This document shows, piece by piece, positions 52,165-62,010 of a stretch of DNA of 64,000 nucleotides. The first letter of the stretch is position 1. Every line of letters begins with the position of its first letter. The notes below the pieces were generated by a model that had not been told where the DNA came from, searched no databases, and saw only the letters and a list, made by a program, of their open reading frames with translations. This DNA is from Candidatus Thalassolituus haligoni (lineage in GTDB: Bacteria > Pseudomonadota > Gammaproteobacteria > Pseudomonadales > Oceanobacteraceae): NCBI RefSeq assembly GCF_041222825.1, contig NZ_CP139482.1:1023001-1087000 (forward strand), read 5' to 3'. The translations under genes and the position numbers were made by a program.

Positions 52165-53307
52165 TTAACGTTTTTGATGCGTTGCCATTGACATGATCAG
52201 GCCGAAGGCGGCCATCAGACTGACCACCGACGTACCACCGTAGCTGACCAGCGGCAATGGGACACCAACCACTGGCAAAATTCCGCTGACCATCCCGATA
52301 TTCACGAACACATAGATAAAAAAGGTAACAGACAAACTGCCAGCCAACAGTCGGCCGAACAAGGTTTCACAGCGGCTACTGAGTACCAGGCAGCGAAATA
52401 TAATCAGAAAGTACAGCATCAGCAGCAGTAAAACGCCAATCAGTCCCAGTTCTTCTGCCAAGACGGCAATAATAAAGTCGGTATGGCTCTCGGGCAGAAA
52501 TTCCAGCTGTGACTGGGTGCCCTGCATAAAGCCTTTACCTTCAATGCCGCCAGAGCCAATGGCGGTTTTTGACTGGATGATGTTCCAGCCCGAACCCAGC
52601 GGGTCGCTTTCTGGATTGAGGAAGGTCAATACCCGCTGTTTCTGATAATCGTGCATCACAAAAAACCACATCAAGGGTGCACAGGCGGAGACCAGCGCGA
52701 TCAGGGATCCAATCAGCCGCCAGGACATGCCAGCAAAAAACAACACTAACAAACCGGACGCGGAAATCAGCAGGGATGTGCCCAGATCCGGTTGTTTGAG
52801 AATCAGTATGGTGGGCACAACAATAATCACGCTGGCCTTGAGCAAGTCGGTGATATGCGGTGGAACCGGACGTCTGGCCATATACCAGGCGACGGTCAAT
52901 GGCAGTATCAGTTTGACCAGCTCGGAAGGCTGGAAGCGCGGCAGGCCGGGCAGCGCCAGCCAGCGCTGTGCCCCCTTGGCGTCTACCCCGGCAATCAGGA
53001 CGCCGAGCAGTGCTGCAAGGGCAACAAGATAGGCCCAGGGGGCAATCAGCTGATAAAAACGTGGCGGCAGTTGTGCAGCCAGAATCATGCCGAGCGAACC
53101 AATACCCATGTGAATCGCCTGGCGTGTCAGCATATGCAGATCTTTACCACTGCCGGTGTAGAGAATCAGCAAGCCGGTCAGGCAAAGAACCAGCAGCAGT
53201 ACCAGCAGCAGCAGATCCAGGTGCATACGGGTGAACAGGGCACGGCTGCGATCAAATCCTGGATGTGCGCCGCTGCCGAGCGTGCGGGTAAAGTCAGAAC
53301 TGCTCAT
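52165..53307 (-). CDS. rodA: Rod-shape SEDS glycosyltransferase RodA
   Basis: Peptidoglycan polymerase of the elongasome, partner of PBP2. 380 residues with about ten TM helices. SEDS motifs seen: RWLALPGLPRFQPSELVKL, LKQPDLGTSLLISASGL, GGIEGKGFMQGTQSQLEFLP and the C-terminal VSYGGTSVVSLMAAFGLIM. The gene overlaps mrdA by 4 bases. Confidence 0.96.
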   Translation of the reverse strand: MSSSDFTRTLGSGAHPGFDRSRALFTRMHLDLLLLVLLLVLCLTGLLILYTGSGKDLHMLTRQAIHMGIGSLGMILAAQLPPRFYQLIAPWAYLVALAALLGVLIAGVDAKGAQRWLALPGLPRFQPSELVKLILPLTVAWYMARRPVPPHITDLLKASVIIVVPTILILKQPDLGTSLLISASGLLVLFFAGMSWRLIGSLIALVSACAPLMWFFVMHDYQKQRVLTFLNPESDPLGSGWNIIQSKTAIGSGGIEGKGFMQGTQSQLEFLPESHTDFIIAVLAEELGLIGVLLLLMLYFLIIFRCLVLSSRCETLFGRLLAGSLSVTFFIYVFVNIGMVSGILPVVGVPLPLVSYGGTSVVSLMAAFGLIMSMATHQKR

Positions 53308-55160
53308 TCGCCAGTGCTTCCGCTGAGATAAAGATTGATCACCGATTGGGCAATGGGGGCTGCTGTACGCCCGGCTGATTCACCATTTTCGACCACTACG
53401 GCAATGGCAATCTGGGGATCTTCGACCGGAGCAAAGGCAATAAACAGGGCATGGTCACGCAGACGCTCACGCAGCGCATCGGAGTCGTATTCTTCATCCT
53501 GTTTGATACCAACGACCTGGGCGGTGCCGGTTTTGCCGGCTATTGAGAATTCCAGATGCTTTTGCAGTACCCGAGCAGTGCCATGAGGACTGCTGATCAC
53601 CTTGCGCATGGCTTCAAACATCCGATTCCAGTTGTCTTCATTATTCAGTTTTATGTCCTGAATCCCGCTTTCATCAATGGCTTCGTACTGGCCGCTATGA
53701 GCTGCCAGCAACCGTGGTGCCATCCATTTGCCCCGGTTGGCCATCACCGCAGTAGCGGTTGCCAGTTGCAACGGCGTGACCTGGATATAGCCCTGGCCAA
53801 TCCCCAGGTTGACGGTGTCTCCGGCATACCAGCTGGCCTTGTGATGGCGATGTTTCCATTCGCGTCCTGGCAACAAGCCGGAAAAGGCATTATCCACATC
53901 AATGGCCAGATTCTGGCCAAAACCGAATTGCGCCAGAAATGGCTCCAATCGATCGATTCCCGCCCGTACGGCGGCATCATAAAAATAGACATCGCAGGAT
54001 TCAACGATGGCTCGTTCGAGGTTGACTTCACCATGACCCTGACGCTTCCAGTCCCGATATTCCCGATCGCTGTTTTCCAAGGTGAAGCTGCCGGTGTCAA
54101 AAATAGTACGGCTCCAGCTGGTTACGCCCAGGTCGGCAACACCCAGGCCAATGAAGGGTTTCAGGGTGGACGCGGGGGGGTAACGGCCACGAATGGCGCG
54201 GTCAAACAAGGGCAGGTCCGGGTTGTCACGCAAGGCGTTGTAGTCGGTGTGGGAAATACCGGTGACAAACAGGTTGGGATCGAAGCCGGGATTGCTGTAA
54301 AGGCTGAGAATGCCGCCGGTTTTTACTTCAATGGCAACGAGGGCACCACGGCGACCGGCCAGTTGTTGTTGCGCCAGCCGTTGCAAACGGCTGTCGAGGT
54401 GTAATGTCAGATCTTCCCCAGGAGCCGGATCCGATTGTTCCAGCACTCGCAGAATGCGGCCTCGGGCGTTGGTTTCGACTTTCTGATAGCCGGGCTCGCC
54501 GTGTAAGTCGCTTTCGTAATATTTTTCGATACCCTGCTTGCCAATGTACTGGGTGGCGCTATAACGGCGTTTGGTCTCACTGTCGGTATCCAGCTGGTTT
54601 TGTTCGCGCTGGTTGATACGGCCGACATAACCGAGTACGTGGGCAAAGGTTTCACCCTGGGGGTAGTGGCGCACCAGCTGGGCTTCCACATCGACGCCGG
54701 GCAGGTAAACCCGGTTGACCATGACTTTGGCAATCTCGACTTCAGTGAGCTGGTGGCGCAAAACGACCGGTTCGTAGGGGCGACGGCGCAGTTCCAGACG
54801 CTTGTCGAGCTGTTCCCGGTCGCGCTCCGAGATACCGATCATGTCGTTAATAAAACTCAGCGTAGCATCCATGTCGCGGACGCGTTCAGGCACTAGCGTA
54901 AGGCTGTAAGACGGCACATTTTCTGCCAGCAGTTCACCATTACGATCATAAATCAGACCACGTTTTGGGGGCAGTGGCTGGATCTTGATGCGGTTGTTTT
55001 CCGAAAGGTTCTGGTACTTCTCGTACAAGGTGATCTGCAAATAGGCCATGCGCCAGACGAGCACACCCAGCAAGGCAAAAATAATCAGGCCCAGAATCAT
55101 GGCGCGAGAGCGAAACAGCTTTACTTCAGCTGATTTGTCCCGGAAGGAGTGCTCCCACAT
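53304..55160 (-). CDS. mrdA: Penicillin-binding protein 2
   Basis: Transpeptidase of cell elongation. 618 residues from the ATG at 55160, where GAGG lies five bases upstream; the open frame reaches 25 codons further. One TM helix near residues 21-37 (MILGLIIFALLGVLVW), a pedestal domain starting LPPKRGLIYDRNGELLAEN, then the penicillin-binding domain with Ser331-TLK, Ser388-CD and Lys543-TG, matching E. coli PBP2 positions. Upstream neighbour rlmH, downstream rodA. Confidence 0.97.
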   Translation of the reverse strand: MWEHSFRDKSAEVKLFRSRAMILGLIIFALLGVLVWRMAYLQITLYEKYQNLSENNRIKIQPLPPKRGLIYDRNGELLAENVPSYSLTLVPERVRDMDATLSFINDMIGISERDREQLDKRLELRRRPYEPVVLRHQLTEVEIAKVMVNRVYLPGVDVEAQLVRHYPQGETFAHVLGYVGRINQREQNQLDTDSETKRRYSATQYIGKQGIEKYYESDLHGEPGYQKVETNARGRILRVLEQSDPAPGEDLTLHLDSRLQRLAQQQLAGRRGALVAIEVKTGGILSLYSNPGFDPNLFVTGISHTDYNALRDNPDLPLFDRAIRGRYPPASTLKPFIGLGVADLGVTSWSRTIFDTGSFTLENSDREYRDWKRQGHGEVNLERAIVESCDVYFYDAAVRAGIDRLEPFLAQFGFGQNLAIDVDNAFSGLLPGREWKHRHHKASWYAGDTVNLGIGQGYIQVTPLQLATATAVMANRGKWMAPRLLAAHSGQYEAIDESGIQDIKLNNEDNWNRMFEAMRKVISSPHGTARVLQKHLEFSIAGKTGTAQVVGIKQDEEYDSDALRERLRDHALFIAFAPVEDPQIAIAVVVENGESAGRTAAPIAQSVINLYLSGSTGE

Positions 55161-55167
55161 GCAGGCC

Positions 55168-55635
55168 TCATTTGTGGTAAGGATGACCCTGCAACAGGGT
55201 CCAGGCTCGATAGATCTGTTCTGCCACCACCACACGTACCAGCGGATGGGGCAAGGTCAGACTGGACAACGACCAGCGCTGTTTCGCCTGCGTCAGCAAG
55301 GAGGGGGCGATGCCATCCGGGCCACCAATGACCAGAGCAATATCGTGGCCATCCATACGCCACTGTCCCATCTGGCTGGCAAGCTGTTCGGTTGACCAGG
55401 GTTTACCAAGGACATCCAGTGCGACCAGATGTTCCTGCGGCCGAATCGCTTTCAGCAGGGCATCGGCTTCTTGCTGCATGGCTTTTTCTTTGCTGCTGCT
55501 TTTACTGCGATAACCCGGACTGATTTCGACCAGTTCAAGCGCGCAATCGGCAGGAAGTCGCTTGGCGTATTCCTGATAGCCTTCGGTAACCCAGGAGGAC
55601 ATTTTCTGGCCAACAGCAAGCAGCCGGATTTTCAT
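55168..55635 (-). CDS. rlmH: 23S rRNA pseudouridine-1915 N3-methyltransferase
   Basis: SPOUT methyltransferase acting on 70S ribosomes. 155 residues, standard length. It starts MKIRLLAVGQKMSSWVTEGY; the knotted SAM-binding site contains HLVALDVLGKPWSTEQLA, IALVIGGPDGI and HPLVRVVVAEQIYRAWTLL, ending in GHPYHK. It overlaps rsfS by 4 bases. Confidence 0.97.
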   Translation of the reverse strand: MKIRLLAVGQKMSSWVTEGYQEYAKRLPADCALELVEISPGYRSKSSSKEKAMQQEADALLKAIRPQEHLVALDVLGKPWSTEQLASQMGQWRMDGHDIALVIGGPDGIAPSLLTQAKQRWSLSSLTLPHPLVRVVVAEQIYRAWTLLQGHPYHK

Positions 55636-55988
55636 TCCGCCGAACTTTCCTGGCTGGTGCTGTCCGCCGGCTCACCCCAGAGCCGCTCCAGATCGTAAAA
55701 ATGGCGCGCCTGATCGGTCATGACGTGGACGACCACATCGAACAGGTCGATCAGCACCCAGTCGGCAACCGCGCGGCCTTCAGTACCATTGGGTCGCAGG
55801 CCAGCTTCCTTGGCTTTTTCTTCAACATGACCGGCAACGGCAGTGACGTGGCGGTTTGACGTTCCCGTGGCAATGATCATCCAGTCGGTCACGGAAGTAC
55901 GACCGCGTACATCCAGAATAATGATGTCTCTGGCTTTCATATCGTCCAGGGAATCGACGACCAGGTTTTTGATTTGCTCAGTTTGCAT
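55632..55988 (-). CDS. rsfS: Ribosome silencing factor RsfS
   Basis: Binds L14 and blocks subunit joining during starvation. 118 residues: LDDMKARDIIILDVRGRTSV, TDWMIIATGTSNRHVTAVAG and the C-terminal FDVVVHVMTDQARHFYDLER. Between nadD and rlmH, with short spacing to both. Confidence 0.96.
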   Translation of the reverse strand: MQTEQIKNLVVDSLDDMKARDIIILDVRGRTSVTDWMIIATGTSNRHVTAVAGHVEEKAKEAGLRPNGTEGRAVADWVLIDLFDVVVHVMTDQARHFYDLERLWGEPADSTSQESSAE

Positions 55989-55995
55989 TCGCTAC

Positions 55996-56649
55996 TTATC
56001 GGTAAAGTTGGTGTTGAGTGAGATAGTCCAGCACAGGGTCTGGAGTAAGGAACCGGATATTTTCGCCTTCGGCGATACCCCGGCGCAAGCCTGAAGCTGA
56101 AATATCCAGCCCCGGCCAGGTTTGCTGACAAATGCGACCGGCCGGACTTACCAGGAGTTCATCCAGCGAGGCCTGTCGTGCCAGCCATTGTTGTTGTTGC
56201 CAGGGAGCGACGGGTTGCCGTTCCCCCGGGCGACTGATTACCATCAGGTTGGCCAAATCGAGAATGTCGTCACAGCGATGCCAGCGATCAAAACTGAGCC
56301 AGGCATCGGTACCCATCGCCCAGCTGAAGGTGACTTCCGGGTACAAGGTGCGTAGCAGCTCCAGGGTAACAGCACTGTAGCTGCATTCAGGACGTTGCAG
56401 TTCAATGTCACTGACATCCACGCCGTCTAGGTCTCTGGTCGCCAAGGTCAGCATGGTCAGACGTTGACTGGATGACGCCCGTGGCGATGGCCGGTGTGGC
56501 GGAATGCGGTTAGGCATCAACAGCACTCGGTCAAAGCCGGCATCACGCAGCTGCAGGGCAATACGCAGGTGGCCGATGTGAACCGGGTCAAACGTACCAC
56601 CAAGGATTGCCCAAGGAGCAGCCCGACAGGCTGCCGCTGTTAACGTCAT
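55996..56649 (-). CDS. nadD: Nicotinate-nucleotide adenylyltransferase
   Basis: Forms deamido-NAD from nicotinate mononucleotide and ATP. 217 residues. The nucleotidyltransferase signature is AILGGTFDPVHIGHLRIAL (GTFDPxHxGH); other family segments are RVLLMPNRIPPHR and FSWAMGTDAWLSFDRWHR. The start overlaps the last base of the proA stop. Confidence 0.96.
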   Translation of the reverse strand: MTLTAAACRAAPWAILGGTFDPVHIGHLRIALQLRDAGFDRVLLMPNRIPPHRPSPRASSSQRLTMLTLATRDLDGVDVSDIELQRPECSYSAVTLELLRTLYPEVTFSWAMGTDAWLSFDRWHRCDDILDLANLMVISRPGERQPVAPWQQQQWLARQASLDELLVSPAGRICQQTWPGLDISASGLRRGIAEGENIRFLTPDPVLDYLTQHQLYR

Positions 56650-57905
56650 TATGTACGTACTTCGCCGTTACCAAATACCACGTATTTTTGTGAGGTCAGA
56701 CCGTCCAGGCCGACTGGGCCACGGGCATGAATTTTATCGGTAGAGATGCCAATTTCAGCCCCCAATCCGTACTCAAAGCCGTCGGCAAAACGGGTAGAAG
56801 CATTAATCATCACGGAGCTGGAATCGACTTCCGTGAGGAATTGGCGCGCCAAGGTGTAGTTTTCGGTCACGATACTGTCGGTATGGTGTGAGCCGTGGCG
56901 ATTGATGTGCTCAATGGCGTCATCGATCGAAGCAACGATCTTGATGGACAGAATCGGTGCCAGGTACTCGGTGTCCCAGTCGGCTGCTGTAGCCGCATGA
57001 ATACTATTAAGAATAGCGCGGGTCTGGTCACAACCGCGTAATTCGACACCCAGTGCTGCAAAGGCTTCGCCCAGTTCCGGTAGCAATTCATTCGCCACCT
57101 GCTGGTGTACCAGCAGGGTTTCCATGGTATTGCAGGTGCCGTAGCGGTGAGTCTTGGCATTCACGGCAATGTTCAGGGCCTTGGTCTTGTCGGCAAAGCG
57201 ATCCAGATAAACATGGCAGATACCATCCAGGTGCTTGATGACCGGCACGCGGGCTTCCTTGCTGACGCGCTCAATCAGTCCCTTGCCCCCGCGAGGCACA
57301 ATCACATCGACGAATTCGGGCATGGTGATCAGTTTGCCAACGGCTGCACGATCCGTGGTTTCAACCACCTGGACGGCGGTTTCGGGCAGGCCGGCAGCCG
57401 CCAGTCCAGTGCGTATGCAGGCTGCCAGCATCTGGTTGCTGGCGATCGATTCTGATCCACCGCGCAAGATAGTGGCATTGCCAGATTTCAGACACAGGCT
57501 GGCGGCTTCAATGGTCACATTCGGGCGGCTTTCATAAATAATGCCAATGACCCCCAGAGGTACGCGCATTTTGCCGACCTGGATGCCGCTGGGACGGTAT
57601 TTCATATCGGTGATTTCACCCACCGGATCTGGCAGCGTGGCGACCTGGTGCAAGCCTTCGATCATGGTATCAATACGCGCGTCCGTCAGTTCCAGACGAT
57701 CCAGTAATGCGGCATCAAGCCCCTTGGCCCGGCCGTTTTCAAGATCGGTGGCATTGGCCTGGTACAGTGCGCTACGCTGTTGGCTGATCGCATCGGCAAT
57801 GGCCAGCAAGGCCTTGTTCTTGTCCTGGGTTGATGCTCTGGCAATGGCAGTGGCAGCGCTGCGTGCCTGCTCGCCCAGCGTTATCATGTATTGGTTTACA
57901 TCCAT
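56649..57905 (-). CDS. proA: Glutamate-5-semialdehyde dehydrogenase
   Basis: Second step of proline synthesis: reduces glutamyl-5-phosphate with NADPH. 418 residues. The catalytic Cys is in [17 protein letters not shown]; other signatures are [37 protein letters not shown] and [14 protein letters not shown]. First gene of the cluster running down to rlpA; no proB is adjacent. Confidence 0.97.
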   Translation of the reverse strand: MDVNQYMITLGEQARSAATAIARASTQDKNKALLAIADAISQQRSALYQANATDLENGRAKGLDAALLDRLELTDARIDTMIEGLHQVATLPDPVGEITDMKYRPSGIQVGKMRVPLGVIGIIYESRPNVTIEAASLCLKSGNATILRGGSESIASNQMLAACIRTGLAAAGLPETAVQVVETTDRAAVGKLITMPEFVDVIVPRGGKGLIERVSKEARVPVIKHLDGICHVYLDRFADKTKALNIAVNAKTHRYGTCNTMETLLVHQQVANELLPELGEAFAALGVELRGCDQTRAILNSIHAATAADWDTEYLAPILSIKIVASIDDAIEHINRHGSHHTDSIVTENYTLARQFLTEVDSSSVMINASTRFADGFEYGLGAEIGISTDKIHARGPVGLDGLTSQKYVVFGNGEVRT

Positions 57906-58102
57906 CGATTACACCCGATCGGTCGGAAACAGATAAAGTCGGCTAGTATACACTACCAACCTCTGGATTAACCCGGTAATTACACTCGGATGTCTGGTGC
58001 TTGAAGCAAAGCAGCCCCGGCTGCTTTGCGGCCAGTCCGGCGAGAGTCGGGGCTGGATGGTGCATGAATCTGGCCCGATCAAAGTGATTGAGAACACCAC
58101 TG

Positions 58103-59041
58103 ATGCTTACAGGCAAGAACAATAGCTATTTTTTACGCCAGCAAGAATTGCGACTGACGGCTTTCTATTGCCTGTTGATGGCAGTCTGTCTGACGTCGTT
58201 ATCGTTGCTGGACTGGATTGATCAGCGGATAGGGGAGGCGCTTGCAGCCTTGGCTCTGGGTTGTCTGCTCAGTGTCTATGCCGGTTATCTGCTGCTGCGG
58301 GATCGACCTTATCGCCGTCGTTGGCCCGAATGGTTAGTCGTGACCTTGCTGGTGCTGATGACGCTACGTGAAATGAGTACCGGACTGGACACGGTTCATA
58401 TTGGGTATTGGGTGCCGTTTTATCTGATTTTTGCGTTTCGCTGGTCGCATGCCTATTGGATGTTGTTGGCGTTTTCACTGTTGTTTTTATGTCTGGCGGT
58501 ATGGTCGGATATGTTGCTGCGCGCACAAATTGTGGTGACCTATCTGGTGAGTGTCGTCGTGGCGGCAGCGATCGGCTGGTTCAACGAGTCGGGTGCCGTC
58601 CGGCTGCGAGAAGAGGTCGGTGCGGATCCTCGTACCGGGGCCTATAACGAGGATCAGCTGCAAATCGATCTGGCTCGTGAGATTCCCCGTGCAGATCGGC
58701 AGACGTCACGGTTGTTGCTGGCTCTGGTGGTGTTGCCAAGTGCTTGGCGCCAGTGGGATAGTGAAAAATATGAAGACAGTATTCATCAGTTAGGGGAACA
58801 GCTGCGACAGGGAGTATTGGCATTTCACACCCTGTATCGATTGAAGTCGGACGACTTTCTGGTGTTGATGCCGCACGGCAATAGCAATGATATTGAGCTG
58901 ATCGAACAGCGTATTGGCAGTGGTTTGCACGGGCCGGTAGACCAGCAAGTGGAAGTGGTCGCCATTCACTATCAGCCGGACGATGATATTCACAGTCTGA
59001 TGGATCGTATCAGCGAGGCCCGCCATGATTTCCATCATTGA
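58103..59041 (+). CDS. Membrane protein with degenerate GGDEF domain, 1 of 2
   Basis: About 312 residues. Five or six TM helices in the first 175 residues (LMAVCLTSLSLLDWI, WLVVTLLVLMTL, IVVTYLVSVVVAAAIGWF). Then a domain beginning DPRTGAYNEDQLQIDLAREI, like the DxLTGxxNRR entry of diguanylate cyclases. The GGDEF loop is replaced by LKSDDFLVLMP, so the active site is lost. The start is uncertain: the ATG at 58103 or TTG at 58088. It overlaps the next gene, a paralogue, by 17 bases. Confidence 0.78.
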   Translation: MLTGKNNSYFLRQQELRLTAFYCLLMAVCLTSLSLLDWIDQRIGEALAALALGCLLSVYAGYLLLRDRPYRRRWPEWLVVTLLVLMTLREMSTGLDTVHIGYWVPFYLIFAFRWSHAYWMLLAFSLLFLCLAVWSDMLLRAQIVVTYLVSVVVAAAIGWFNESGAVRLREEVGADPRTGAYNEDQLQIDLAREIPRADRQTSRLLLALVVLPSAWRQWDSEKYEDSIHQLGEQLRQGVLAFHTLYRLKSDDFLVLMPHGNSNDIELIEQRIGSGLHGPVDQQVEVVAIHYQPDDDIHSLMDRISEARHDFHH

Positions 59042-60005
59042 CAGTCATCGTCAAGGGCCGGTGTTGCGAGCGGGATTGTTTGGCCTGACGGCACTGTTGA
59101 TGAGCGGTCTGTTGTGGGAGCAGTTTCAGTTGGGTTTGTACAACACCGTGCTGGCCAGCATCTATGTCATTCCAGTACTGGTATTGGCTGCGGTGGTGAT
59201 TCTGTTTAGCCGGGATCGCAGTCACCATGACTGGTTGGTGTTGCCAGTGCTGGTGCTGGTGACAATCCCCGGACTGGTTCGGCTGGAAACCGGTGTTGCC
59301 CTGTCGCTGAATTATCTGTTGATGATGCCGTTTCTGAGTTACTTCTGTCTGCGTCGAACGCTTGGCCATATCTATAATTTTTGCATGGTGGTGGCAATTT
59401 GGATCGCTACTCTGGCGGTGTCGGATTTGCTGGTCGCCACCCGATCTGCGCTGGTATACATCATGGTGGCGGCGTCGGTGGCCTGTTACGGGCTGTTGAT
59501 CAGCCATCGTCTGCTGGTTGCGACGTCGCTGGCCCTGAAAGATGGAGAGTCCGGGGCCTATAACGCCCGTCAGTTTGCGTTGATGTTGGAACGTGAGGTA
59601 GCTCGCAGTGTACGGGCCAAACGCCCGTTGTCGCTGATCGGATTCAGTATCGAGGACTTTTCCCAGCTATGCGATCTGCATGGCAATCGCGCCGTGATCC
59701 AGTTTCTGCCGGATTTTGTTGGCTGTATTCGGGATGAGGTACGGGCCGGGGATGAAGTTTTTCGGATCCGTGAAGAATTGTTTATCTTGTTGTTGCCAGA
59801 CTGCGCGGAAGACGGTGCTATCGTGTTGATGGAGCGTATCAGACGACATCTGGAACAACGTCATTGGCCGGTGCTGGGTGAAGTCTCGTTGTTAACCGCT
59901 ACCGTCGCGCTGGCAGCGGGTGAGAAAGGGCGGGACGTTGAACGGCGCCTGCTTACCCGGTTAGCGAAACAGAAGCGTGCCAGTTTGCAGGCGTCGGCAT
60001 TCTGA
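59025..60005 (+). CDS. Membrane protein with degenerate GGDEF domain, 2 of 2
   Basis: 326 residues with the same plan as the gene before it: about six TM helices (LTALLMSGLLWEQFQLGL, VLVLAAVVILFS, AALVYIMVAASVACYGLL) and a cytoplasmic domain starting GESGAYNARQFALMLEREVA. The GGDEF position reads RIREELFILLLP; no catalytic Gly-Gly-Asp/Glu-Glu remains. GAGG precedes the ATG. Both proteins share sequence around GAYN, suggesting duplication, and may form a heterodimer. No EAL domain is present. Confidence 0.78.
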   Translation: MISIIDSHRQGPVLRAGLFGLTALLMSGLLWEQFQLGLYNTVLASIYVIPVLVLAAVVILFSRDRSHHDWLVLPVLVLVTIPGLVRLETGVALSLNYLLMMPFLSYFCLRRTLGHIYNFCMVVAIWIATLAVSDLLVATRSALVYIMVAASVACYGLLISHRLLVATSLALKDGESGAYNARQFALMLEREVARSVRAKRPLSLIGFSIEDFSQLCDLHGNRAVIQFLPDFVGCIRDEVRAGDEVFRIREELFILLLPDCAEDGAIVLMERIRRHLEQRHWPVLGEVSLLTATVALAAGEKGRDVERRLLTRLAKQKRASLQASAF

Positions 60006-60020
60006 GCCTGGTTGTCCTGG

Positions 60021-60278
60021 TCAGGGGGCCGGGAGGTTATCCTGGCGACTTTCCAGATAACGTATGGTTTTACTGGCTTCGTTAAGCTGGTAACTGAGGT
60101 CGGCGGCCTGTTGTCGCAACTCTTTGCCCGCTTGCTGCTCTTGCTGGTGTTGGCTGACCAGCTCGGTCAGGCTGGTTTCGGCGTCTTTTATCTGTTGTTG
60201 CCAGCGTCGACTGAGCCAGATGCCAACGCTCCCTCCGCCAATAATCAATCCGGATATCAGAGCAAATACGATCAGCAT
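60021..60278 (-). CDS. Small membrane-anchored coiled-coil protein (85 aa)
   Basis: 85 residues: one TM helix (VFALISGLIIGGGSVGIWLS) followed by a long Gln/Glu-rich coiled coil (KDAETSLTELVSQHQQEQQ, KELRQQAADLSYQLNEASKT). It recalls YhcB/ZapG-type proteins of the division site but is shorter; I do not assign a name. GGAGA lies seven bases before the ATG. Convergent with the GGDEF-like pair. Confidence 0.7.
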   Translation of the reverse strand: MLIVFALISGLIIGGGSVGIWLSRRWQQQIKDAETSLTELVSQHQQEQQAGKELRQQAADLSYQLNEASKTIRYLESRQDNLPAP

Positions 60279-60471
60279 AAGTTGTCTCCTGTGGGCTGCC
60301 TGTTCGGTTGATTGTCATCATACCTGCTTGTCGGTGACGTCGGCAGGGGGGATCTCGTTTGGGTACTGGCGGGTCGCACCGTGTGGCGCTGCGGTGTCTT
60401 ACCGGCAACCGGACAGGCTGCAGAATCTGCTACACTGGCGACCGTTTTGCATTTTGTTTAGAGGGCAACGA

Positions 60472-61494
60472 GTGACCATCACTGATCTGGTACGCCAGCG
60501 TGGCGCCAACCTGCGTATATTTGATATGGGCCGCCGCATTCAACCGCTGGACACTGCGCTGTTTGAAGAGATCGAACAGCAGCGTCGCAGTTATCCCGTT
60601 CCTTACCTCAAACATGCCTGGCTGGCTTTGCTGAGCTGGCATCCGGAGCAGGCGGGCCAGCATGCAATCTGGTTTTTGAAGTTGCCGCTGGATGAACAAA
60701 ATCTGCTGGATGCTCCGGCGCGCGATGGGTTTGTCCGTTATGTTGCGCAGCGCCAGGCGTCAGGCGATAGCACCACCGACAAGGGTGAAGCACCTTTCAG
60801 TTTCAAGCCGGACGGTCATCGCATGGCGTATTTTCATGCTCTGGCGGCGCGTGAGCTGGGTGCACCGGTCAGTCGTTTTTATGGCACAACCCGCGGTTAT
60901 CTATCGGGGGATATCGGTTGGGAAAACTGGCAACAGCTTGGGTTGCAGGGGCTGGCTGAAGTGGTTGCAGGATATCAACAGGACAACAATCAGGCGTTGT
61001 TGACCCGTGCACTGCCCTACTTGCCGAGGGTGCCACTCAATGTGGTTCTGGGCTTTATGGAAAATATTTCGCCGGGTCAGGCGTTGACCAGTGCGGTGAA
61101 TGACCGGCTTGCCAGTGTGATCGCGGGGGAACCGGACGCCAACGACCTGGCGGCGTTTGCCCGGGCACTGTCGCACAGTGAAAATATCGAGCAACGCCGC
61201 TTGTTGGTGCAGGCGCTACTGGCACATCCCAAATCCCGCTCGGTGGAAGTACTGGCGGCGGTATCCAGCCGTTGCTGGGCAGATCTTGAGGGTGAGTTAC
61301 TGTTGGCGTTTCTGAGAACACTGGCGGTGAATGAGCAGGGGCAAAATGCCTTTGCAGCGCTGGTTGCGGATATGATGACCCTGCCGGGGATGCGGCAGCG
61401 GATGCTGGCTGCATTTTCATCCGGCCAGCACAGTCCACAACTGGATCAGGCCATTACCCGGTTGTTAGGGATCGTAAGAGGACAAACGCAATGA
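60472..61494 (+). CDS. DUF3549-family protein
   Basis: 340 residues starting at the GTG at 60472 with AGAGGG upstream (the open frame runs 116 codons further and overlaps the minus-strand gene). Landmarks: LVRQRGANLRIFDMGRRIQ, YPVPYLKHAWLALLSWHP, WFLKLPLDEQNLLDAPARDG and a helical C-terminal half with repeated ALL/LLALL patterns. This matches my memory of the DUF3549 family in gammaproteobacteria; the function is unknown. It overlaps the ychJ start by 4 bases. Confidence 0.82.
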   Translation: MTITDLVRQRGANLRIFDMGRRIQPLDTALFEEIEQQRRSYPVPYLKHAWLALLSWHPEQAGQHAIWFLKLPLDEQNLLDAPARDGFVRYVAQRQASGDSTTDKGEAPFSFKPDGHRMAYFHALAARELGAPVSRFYGTTRGYLSGDIGWENWQQLGLQGLAEVVAGYQQDNNQALLTRALPYLPRVPLNVVLGFMENISPGQALTSAVNDRLASVIAGEPDANDLAAFARALSHSENIEQRRLLVQALLAHPKSRSVEVLAAVSSRCWADLEGELLLAFLRTLAVNEQGQNAFAALVADMMTLPGMRQRMLAAFSSGQHSPQLDQAITRLLGIVRGQTQ

Positions 61495-61979
61495 CACCGG
61501 ATTCCCCTTGCCCGTGTGGCAGTTCGCAGGGTCATGGTTCACATAGTTCATTCGATTCCGGGGTTCTTGACTACGGTCACTGCTGTCAGCCATTGCATCT
61601 TGGTCAACCAGCTGCCAGTGCTGAAGCCCTGATGAGATCACGTTATTGTGCCTATGTGTTGGGCCTGGAAGCTTACCTGCTGGAGAGTTGGCACCCGGAA
61701 ACCCGGCCGGTTGGCCCGGTCTGTGATGCCTCAACGCGCTGGTATGGGCTGAAGATAGAAAGCAGTGAAGAGCAGGATGAGTCTGGCACTGTCTGTTTCC
61801 GGGCAACTTTCCGGGCCCATGGACGCTGGCAAACATTGCATGAATGTTCACATTTCGTCAAACAGGATGGCCATTGGCGCTACCACGATGGTGAGGCCGA
61901 CTGGCAGCAGTTACAGCCGGGTCGGAACGACCTCTGCCCTTGCGGCTCCGGTGAAAAATTCAAAAAATGCTGTGCCTGA
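61491..61979 (+). CDS. ychJ: YchJ-family protein (UPF0225)
   Basis: 162 residues framed by two SEC-C zinc-binding motifs: SPCPCGSSQGHG at the N-terminus and DLCPCGSGEKFKKCC at the C-terminus. Between them lies an NTF2-like domain (ALMRSRYCAYVLGLEAYLLE, HECSHFVKQDGHWRYHDGE). The biochemical role is unknown. Translationally coupled to the DUF3549-like gene. Confidence 0.9.
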   Translation: MTPDSPCPCGSSQGHGSHSSFDSGVLDYGHCCQPLHLGQPAASAEALMRSRYCAYVLGLEAYLLESWHPETRPVGPVCDASTRWYGLKIESSEEQDESGTVCFRATFRAHGRWQTLHECSHFVKQDGHWRYHDGEADWQQLQPGRNDLCPCGSGEKFKKCCA

Positions 61980-62010
61980 CGTGGTGGTTGATACCAGCAG
62001 ACCATTTGAG

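Noticed and set aside
53556-54404. 282-codon plus-strand frame antisense to mrdA
   Set aside because: PBP2 motifs in the real frame are complete; this frame shows none of its own.
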